The notes below the pieces were generated by a model that saw only the letters and a list, made by a program, of their open reading frames with translations, made no database searches and was not told the origin of the DNA. Both the position numbers and the translations under genes were made by a program. Of a stretch of DNA of 64,000 bases, positions 59,509 to 64,000 are shown one piece after another. This DNA comes from an uncultured Faecalibacterium sp. (lineage in GTDB: Bacteria; Bacillota; Clostridia; Oscillospirales; Ruminococcaceae). The stretch spans positions 5,463-69,462 of the forward strand of contig CAKTFS010000006.1 in the NCBI GenBank assembly GCA_934561115.1, read 5' to 3'. Position 1 is the first letter of the stretch, and every line of letters begins with the position of its first letter.

Positions 59509-60093
59509 TTATTTTTTACGTTTGATCGACTTCTTTTTCCGCACACTGTAGCCGAAGGTGCCCAGCTTTTTGCCAAGCGCCAGATACTCTCCGTGGCTGT
59601 ACACGATGAGGTTTGCCTTGTCCAGACACAGCTTGCCTTTTTCGTCCAGCAGGCTCTCGTCCACATCGCAGGCCACCACCTCGGCTAAAAACAGGTCGTG
59701 GCTGCCCAGCGGAATGCGCTGGGTGATGCGGCACTCCAAATTGACCGGGCTTTCCTCCAGCACCGGGCAGTCGGTCAGCACGCTGCCGGGGGAGGCGTGC
59801 AGGCCGCAGGCGGCAAACTTGTCCACGTCGCGGCCGCTCTTCACGCCGCACCAGTCGATGGCGCGCACCAGCTTTTCGGTGGGCAGATTGATGGCGAACT
59901 GCCCGCTCTCGCACAGCAGCTGATGGCTGTACCGCTCCGGGCGCACGCTGATGGATACCATGCTGGGCTGGGTGCAGATGGTGCCTGTCCAGCCGATGGT
60001 GATAAGGTTGGGTTTATCCAGCCCGCCGCAGGATACCAGTACCGGCGGTTCCGGGTTCAGAAGGGTGCTGCCCTTCCAGCTTTGCTTGCTCAT
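59509..60093 (-). CDS. Flavin reductase-like (FMN-binding) protein
   Basis: The 194-residue protein has the flavin reductase-like fold signature: PVLVSCGGLDKPNLITIGWTG, then SISVRPERYSHQLLCESGQF and GSHDLFLAEVVACDVDE. It binds FMN and may act in reduction of flavin or an unknown substrate. The start ATG overlaps the stop of the glycosyltransferase gene (ATGA), so they are translated together, although their functions do not obviously connect. The basic C-terminus (KKKSIKRKK) is unusual. Confidence 0.82.
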   Translation of the reverse strand: MSKQSWKGSTLLNPEPPVLVSCGGLDKPNLITIGWTGTICTQPSMVSISVRPERYSHQLLCESGQFAINLPTEKLVRAIDWCGVKSGRDVDKFAACGLHASPGSVLTDCPVLEESPVNLECRITQRIPLGSHDLFLAEVVACDVDESLLDEKGKLCLDKANLIVYSHGEYLALGKKLGTFGYSVRKKKSIKRKK

Positions 60094-61070
60094 CCGTGAT
60101 ATTTCCTTTCGTAGGGAGCCCATGTGCGCTCCGAGATGATATAGCGCGGGCGGGCTTTGGTTTCCATATAGATCTTGCCGATATACTCGCCGATCACGCC
60201 CAGACACACCAGCTGCACGCCGCCCATAAAGCAGACGATGCACACGGTGGACGCCCAGCCTGCCACGCTGCTGCCCATGGCGGCGCATACGATGGCCCAG
60301 ATGACCCCGATAAAGCTGACAAGGCTTACCGCGATGCCCGCCCCGGTGATGATGCGGATGGGCTTGTTGGAAAGGCTGGTAATGCCGTCAAAAGCCAGCG
60401 CCAGCATCTTGCTCAGGGGGTAGTGGCTCTCTCCGGCAAGGCGCTCGTGGCGCTCGTAGGTGACCACATCGTGGGCAAAGCCCACCAGCGGCACCATGCC
60501 CCGCAAAAAGATGTTGACCTCCTTGTAATCCGCAAAGCTTTCCAGCACGCGGGTGCTGATCAGGCGGTAGTCTGCGTGGTTGAACACGATATCCGCGCCC
60601 AAGGCGTTCATCACATGATAAAAACCCTCGGCGGTGAACCGCTTGAAGAAGGTATCGGTGTCCCGGCGGCTGCGCACGCCGTACACCACCTCGGCACCGT
60701 CCAGATACTTTTTTACCATCTCGTCCATGGCGTTGATGTCGTCCTGACCATCGCAGTCGATGGAGATGGTAATATCGCAGCTGTCGCTGTGCAGTGCCTC
60801 CATCAGCCCCGCCAGCACGGCGTTCTGGTGGCCGCGGTTGCGGCTCTGGGAAATGCCGATATAGTGCTCGTCCTGCGCGGCAAAGCCTTGGATCAGCTCC
60901 CACGTTTTGTCGCGGGAGCCATCGTTGACAAAGAGCACCCGGCTTTTATCGCTGACCAGCCCCTGTGCGGTCAGACTGTGGATCTTTTCCAGAAACATGG
61001 GTGCTGTAATGGGCAGCACCTGCTCCTCGTTGTAGCAGGGGATCACGATCCAGAGAACAGGTTTGGACAT
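60090..61070 (-). CDS. Family 2 glycosyltransferase with C-terminal membrane helices
   Basis: The 326-residue protein has the GT2 start IVIPCYNEEQVLP, the DGSRDKT motif, ISIDCDGQDD with the metal-binding Asp residues and a later SRRDTDTFFKRF region. Two or so helices at the C-terminus (about 230-295) match the DPM1/GtrB/YkcC group, which moves a sugar to undecaprenyl phosphate. It probably makes a lipid-linked sugar for cell-surface decoration. The next gene overlaps its stop by 3-4 bp. Confidence 0.88.
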   Translation of the reverse strand: MSKPVLWIVIPCYNEEQVLPITAPMFLEKIHSLTAQGLVSDKSRVLFVNDGSRDKTWELIQGFAAQDEHYIGISQSRNRGHQNAVLAGLMEALHSDSCDITISIDCDGQDDINAMDEMVKKYLDGAEVVYGVRSRRDTDTFFKRFTAEGFYHVMNALGADIVFNHADYRLISTRVLESFADYKEVNIFLRGMVPLVGFAHDVVTYERHERLAGESHYPLSKMLALAFDGITSLSNKPIRIITGAGIAVSLVSFIGVIWAIVCAAMGSSVAGWASTVCIVCFMGGVQLVCLGVIGEYIGKIYMETKARPRYIISERTWAPYERKYHG

Positions 61071-61097
61071 TGCTTGATTGCTCCTTTTTATAAAATA

Positions 61098-61228
61098 ACC
61101 CTCTCAGTCATCGCTGTGCGATGCCAGCTTTCCTAAAGAGGACGGCTTTTGACAGCACCGCAAAGTTTATCTTCCGGGAAAAGGCTCCCCCTTCGGGGGA
61201 GCTGGCGCGAAGCGCCTGAGAGGGTTTT
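61098..61228. repeat. MITE-like CCCTCTC repeat upstream of the glycosyltransferase gene
   Basis: It starts AACCCTCTCAGTCATCGC and ends GCGCCTGAGAGGGTT, with an inner AGGCTCCCCCTTCGGGGGAGCT stem. It touches the stop codon of the Crp-family gene. Confidence 0.7.
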
Positions 61229-61907
61229 ACTGCACCATCTGCTGCAAGGCATCCGGTTCCAGCAGCTTGAAGCTGCTGCGGTAGGTGTCGATGAGGCCTT
61301 CCTTCTGCATGGTGCTCAGCTCCCGGGAAAGGGCGCTACGGTCACAGTTGAGGTAATCCGACAGCTGGATGCGGGAGAAGGGGATGCTGAAGGTCAGGCT
61401 GTGGGCGCGGGCGGCCTCGCTGAGCAGATACGCCGCTACCTTGGCGCGCAGGCTCTTCATCACCAGCAGGTCGATGCGGCGGGAGAGGGAAAAATATTTA
61501 TCGCTGATGGTGCGCACAAGGTTCTGCACCACCCGCTGGTGGGCGGGGCTGCCGTCCGAGAGCAGCAGCCGCTCGTAGGGCAGCAGCAGTACCTCGCAGG
61601 GGGCAGCAGCCAGCACGGTGACCGGGCTGGACAGGCTGGAGCCTCCCAGCACGTCCCCGAACACCCCGCCCGGCTCTACCCGGGCAATGGGAATGCGTGC
61701 CCCGCCCGGTGCCGGGCGGTAGGCCTCCAGCTCGCCGGACAGCACGATGCCTACCCGGCGGCTGGGCTCCCCCGCCAGCACAAGGGCTTCGCCCTTGCCG
61801 TAGCTGCGCACACTTGCCCCCAGCCGGGACAGCAGCGTGCTGAGCTCCGCAGCGGAAAGACCCGCGAACAGCGTGGTGGTTTGTAACAGCGGCAGATAAT
61901 TATTCAT
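61227..61907 (-). CDS. Crp/Fnr-family transcriptional regulator
   Basis: The 226-residue protein has a cyclic-nucleotide-binding-like domain (LFAGLSAAELSTLLSRLG, GIVLSGELEAYRP, EPGGVFGDVLGG) and a C-terminal winged helix (SRIQLSDYLNCDRSALSREL). No Fnr-type cysteine cluster is seen, so it does not look like an iron-sulfur oxygen sensor. It is divergent from a NitT/TauT-type binding protein and may regulate it. The ATG at 61907 was chosen for the GCGGAG ahead and the domain start. The ligand is unknown. Confidence 0.85.
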   Translation of the reverse strand: MNNYLPLLQTTTLFAGLSAAELSTLLSRLGASVRSYGKGEALVLAGEPSRRVGIVLSGELEAYRPAPGGARIPIARVEPGGVFGDVLGGSSLSSPVTVLAAAPCEVLLLPYERLLLSDGSPAHQRVVQNLVRTISDKYFSLSRRIDLLVMKSLRAKVAAYLLSEAARAHSLTFSIPFSRIQLSDYLNCDRSALSRELSTMQKEGLIDTYRSSFKLLEPDALQQMVQ

Positions 61908-61951
61908 CGCAACTCCGCAGAGAAAATAGTGTTCTCCGCAGCCTCCTGCAA

Positions 61952-61970
61952 TTGCGTTGCACACGCAACG
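61952..61970. promoter_or_regulatory. Possible operator between the Crp-family gene and the binding protein gene
   Basis: TTGCGT and ACGCAA form an inverted repeat (61952-61968), overlapped by CGTTG / CAACG. It lies midway in the divergent region, where a Crp-like dimer could bind. Confidence 0.4.
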
Positions 61971-62094
61971 GTATTTTTACCCCTATTATAGTAAACTGGA
62001 ACGCGCAAAGCAAATGATTTTGCAAAATTTTTCAAAAAAAGACCGGTTTCCGCTTCCCGTACCGGGGCGTGCCGGGTGTGAAAAGGAGTATATC

Positions 62095-63147
62095 ATGAAA
62101 AAGATCCTGTCCTTACTGCTGGCGTTCAGCCTTGCACTGAGCCTTGCAGCCTGTGGCGGCAGCGCAAGCTCTGCCGTTTCCAGCACGGCGGTGTCCGAGG
62201 CTGCTTCCGCTGCGGCTGCTTCTGAGGAAGAAGCTGCAGCGCCGCTGTCTGCCACCGAGCCGCTGCGCATTGCAGGCTTGAAGGGCCCCACCACCATGGG
62301 TCTTGTCAACCTTCTCTCGATGGAGCAGGCTGGTACCGCCGCCATGGACTACGACCTGCAGCTCTACGGCGCTGCGGATGAGATCGTGCCGCTGCTCATC
62401 AAGGGTGAGCTGGACATGGCTGCCATCCCGGCCAATCTGGCTGCGACCCTGTACCAGAAAACGAACGGCGGCATTCAGGCCGTGGCAGTGAACACCTTGG
62501 GCGTTCTGTATGTGGTGGAGCAGGGCGATACCGTCCACAGCATGGCCGACCTCAAGGGCCGCACCATCCTGTCCACCGGCAAGGGTACGACCCCGGAGTA
62601 TGTGCTGCGCTATCTGCTTACCGCCAACGGCATTGACCCGGACAAGGATGTGGACATCCAGTATTACAGCGAAGCCACCGAGGTGACCGCCCAGATGGCC
62701 AGCACGCAGGACGCCATTGCGGTGCTGCCCCAGCCCTATGTGACCGCTGCCGGGCTGAAGGACGACACCCTGCGGGTAGCCCTTGACCTGACCGCCGAGT
62801 GGGACAAGGTGGCAGATACCCAGCTGATCACCGGTGTGACCGTGGTGCGCAAGGCCTATGCCGAGGAGCACCCGGACGTGGTAGCTGCTTTTCTGGCAGA
62901 CTACGCCCAGAGCGTGAACGCCGCCAACACCGATCTGGACGGTACCGCCGCTCTGTGCGAGGAGCAGGGCGTGGTGGCAAAAGCCGCCATCGCCAAAAAG
63001 GCACTGCCCAACTGCAACATCGTCTGCCTGACTGGCGAGGAACTGAAGGCCGATGTCTCCGGCTACTTGCAGGTGCTCTACGATGCCGACCCCGCCGCCG
63101 TGGGCGGCACGCTGCCTGGCGAGGACTTCTACTGGGCAGCCCAGTAA
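62095..63147 (+). CDS. NitT/TauT-type ABC transporter substrate-binding lipoprotein
   Basis: The 350-residue protein has a lipobox (LSLAAC, Cys21), a Ser/Ala/Glu linker and an SsuA/NitA-like body: LRIAGLKGPTTMGLVNLL, IVPLLIKGELDMAAIPANLA, VLPQPYVTAA and later HPDVVAAFLADYAQSVNA. It probably captures a small organic anion or a thiamine or sulfonate-type molecule. Neither its permease nor ATPase is adjacent; genes of that class sit at 11516-12864. AGGAG precedes the ATG at 62095. A Crp-type regulator is divergent. Confidence 0.85.
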   Translation: MKKILSLLLAFSLALSLAACGGSASSAVSSTAVSEAASAAAASEEEAAAPLSATEPLRIAGLKGPTTMGLVNLLSMEQAGTAAMDYDLQLYGAADEIVPLLIKGELDMAAIPANLAATLYQKTNGGIQAVAVNTLGVLYVVEQGDTVHSMADLKGRTILSTGKGTTPEYVLRYLLTANGIDPDKDVDIQYYSEATEVTAQMASTQDAIAVLPQPYVTAAGLKDDTLRVALDLTAEWDKVADTQLITGVTVVRKAYAEEHPDVVAAFLADYAQSVNAANTDLDGTAALCEEQGVVAKAAIAKKALPNCNIVCLTGEELKADVSGYLQVLYDADPAAVGGTLPGEDFYWAAQ

Positions 63148-63171
63148 CAACCTGAAAAAAGCATTCCATCT

Positions 63172-63214
63172 CCCGCCGCTCTGCCGTGGTACGCAGCGCG
63201 GCGGTTTTTATTGA
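63172..63214 (+). terminator. Terminator of the NitT/TauT-type binding protein gene
   Basis: CCGCCGC and GCGGCGG pair, with CTGC / GCAG inside, and are followed by TTTTTATTG. Confidence 0.8.
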
Positions 63215-63240
63215 GAAAACGATTTTGAATGGCTTCCGCT
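63213..63240. repeat. REP-like repeat, copy H (fragment)
   Basis: GAAAACGATTTTGAATGGCTTCCGCT matches one end of the family; the rest is missing. The stretch 63241-63450 has two small hairpins (GGGGCTGCTCGCCCC and ACGCCTGTTCGGCGT) and no gene. Confidence 0.4.
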
Positions 63241-63451
63241 GGGAGGGTTTCTGCTTGCCGAGGGATGTTCTCTTTTGACACCAAAAGAGAACCAGAAAAG
63301 TGCCAGCGATTTCGACGCGCTGGAGCCACGAAAAAGGGGCTGCTCGCCCCTTTTAACCCCAAAGAGGAGGGCTACACCGGAAAAAACTGAAGATTCACGC
63401 CTGTTCGGCGTGAAGATCTTTTAACCGTTTTTTTCCGGCTCCGCCGATTTA

Positions 63452-63706
63452 TAGCCCCTCAGTCGCTGCGCGACAGCTCCCCCCGAGGGAGCAAGCGCCT
63501 GCCCGCAAACGTCCTCGCCCTCTCAGTCACCTGCGGTGACAGCTCTCCCAAAGGGAGAGCCTCTGGCGAAACCGGTCACTTTGCGTGGACTGCCAAGGCC
63601 TCTCCCTTTGAGGAAAGACTTCCCCCGCGCCGGGGGAAGATGTCGCGCAGCGACAAAAGGGGGAGTGTGGATTTGCGAAGCAAAGACGGAGAGGGCGAGG
63701 ACGCTA
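63452..63706. repeat. MITE-like CCCTCTC repeat, with a nearly complete inverted-terminal copy
   Basis: The main unit (63511-63704) has termini GTCCTCGCCCTCTCAGTC and GACGGAGAGGGCGAGGAC, matching over 17 of 18 positions when inverted. Inner stems AGCTCTCCCAAAGGGAGAG and CTTCCCCCGCG / CGGGGGAAG repeat the layout of the other copies. A partial unit (CCCCTCAGTCGCTGCGCGAC) precedes it. Confidence 0.8.
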
Positions 63707-63749
63707 ACCGCAGCGCTGCGCTTTCGCAGAAAGCGGCGCTGCAAATGCC

Positions 63750-63882
63750 GTTTCCCTCTACGACCCCTCCCGTGAAAAGGCGTTTGGAGCACTCCGCAGA
63801 GCGCGACAAACGCGAAACTATAAATAATAATACCTTGATTTATGGCCAGAGCCCAAGCGGAGGCCATTTTAAATCTTAAATC
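63750..63882. repeat. REP-like repeat, copy I
   Basis: ACGACCCCTCCCGTGAAAAG leads to GCGTTTGGAGCACTC / GAGCGCGACAAACGC, an AT-rich spacer and the palindrome ATGGCCAGAGCCCAAGCGG, ending AAATCTT. Confidence 0.68.
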
Positions 63883-63889
63883 CTTCCGG

Positions 63890-63918
63890 TTGCAATTCCG
63901 CGGCAAAAGTTCTACAAT
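63890..63918 (+). promoter_or_regulatory. Promoter of the C69 dipeptidase gene
   Basis: TTGCAA (63890-63895) and TACAAT (63913-63918) lie 17 bp apart, about 34 bp before the start codon. Confidence 0.72.
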
Positions 63919-63951
63919 AGAGACACATTATAGAATATGGAGGGAAAACCT

Positions 63952-64000
63952 ATGGCTTGCACTACCATTCTGGTCGGCAAGGCAGCATCGTACGATGGCT
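63952..64000 (+). CDS. C69-family dipeptidase (start only)
   Basis: Only 16 residues are visible, MACTTILVGKAASYDG, before the window ends. Cys after Met-Ala, followed by TTILVG and SYDG, is the typical start of C69 (PepD-like) N-terminal-nucleophile dipeptidases. GGAGGG precedes the ATG. The identity rests on this short start and should be confirmed from the adjoining sequence. Confidence 0.7.
   Translation, partial: MACTTILVGKAASYDG

Noticed and set aside
1..64000. tRNA, rRNA, CRISPR array, prophage or IS transposase
   Set aside because: No CCA-ended cloverleaf-like segment, no rRNA-like stretch, no regularly spaced identical repeats with unique spacers, and no transposase or integrase motif was seen by eye. 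A computed scan could still find a divergent case.

Overview
The window is about 64 kb of GC-rich, gene-dense Firmicutes chromosome. It looks like Faecalibacterium or a close Oscillospiraceae (Ruminococcaceae) relative. The signs are the high-GC codon usage, lipoproteins whose lipobox Cys is followed by a long Ser/Ala linker, T-box and TPP leaders, a typical ylxM-ffh-rpsP-khpA-rimM-trmD block, and intergenic spaces full of dispersed palindromic repeats. The species name is an inference. No tRNA, rRNA, CRISPR array, phage module or insertion-sequence transposase was found.

Layout. 1-0.8 kb: thiW, cut by the window edge, behind a TPP riboswitch. 1.3-8.8 kb: cellodextrin use, with a GH94 phosphorylase (-) divergent from a LacI regulator and a sugar ABC transporter (+) around shared LacI-type operators. 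8.8-9.6 kb: a repeat-rich convergent gap holding two copies of an unrecognised structured element. 9.6-13 kb: def and brnQ (-), then a NitT/TauT-type permease and ATPase whose likely binding protein lies 50 kb away. 13-20.6 kb: a SEDS protein, a secreted protein with a caspase-like His/Cys pattern, tsaE-tsaB-rpiB, upp, a MATE pump and a cysteine-synthase-like protein lacking the PLP lysine. 20.8-28 kb: the SRP/S16/tRNA-modification operon with a trmD-acetyltransferase fusion, then HPr and uvrC. 28-36 kb: PadR with its HAAS partner, a polar amino-acid ABC transporter, gpsA, a zinc phospholipase C-like protein and an MFS carrier.

36-57 kb is mostly amino-acid metabolism. metY sits behind a Cys/Met-containing leader peptide and an intrinsic terminator. 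ftsH follows, then a T-box-controlled leuA-leuC-leuD-leuB run, a second amino-acid ABC operon, a nitroreductase and a split ThrE exporter behind a structured leader. Next is a T-box-controlled metQ-metN-metI run continuing into a second sulfhydrylase and metA. 57-64 kb: a BspA-like leucine-rich-repeat lipoprotein, a flavin reductase/glycosyltransferase pair, a Crp/Fnr regulator divergent from the NitT/TauT-type binding protein, and the start of a C69 dipeptidase.

The most striking observation is that the MetQ/NlpA binding protein at 51893-52807 is circularly permuted: its usual C-terminal half comes first and its usual N-terminal half last. Next are a candidate cysteine-responsive leader-peptide attenuator before metY, two intergenic element families whose stems show compensatory changes between copies, an unassigned leader before thrE, the trmD fusion and the lysine-less CysK homologue. 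Three repeat families (a MITE-like element with CCCTCTC termini, a GC-rich REP-like palindrome, and a 96-97 nt two-stem element) punctuate operons throughout. Coordinates and starts were chosen by reading ribosome-binding sites. No database search or folding program was run.
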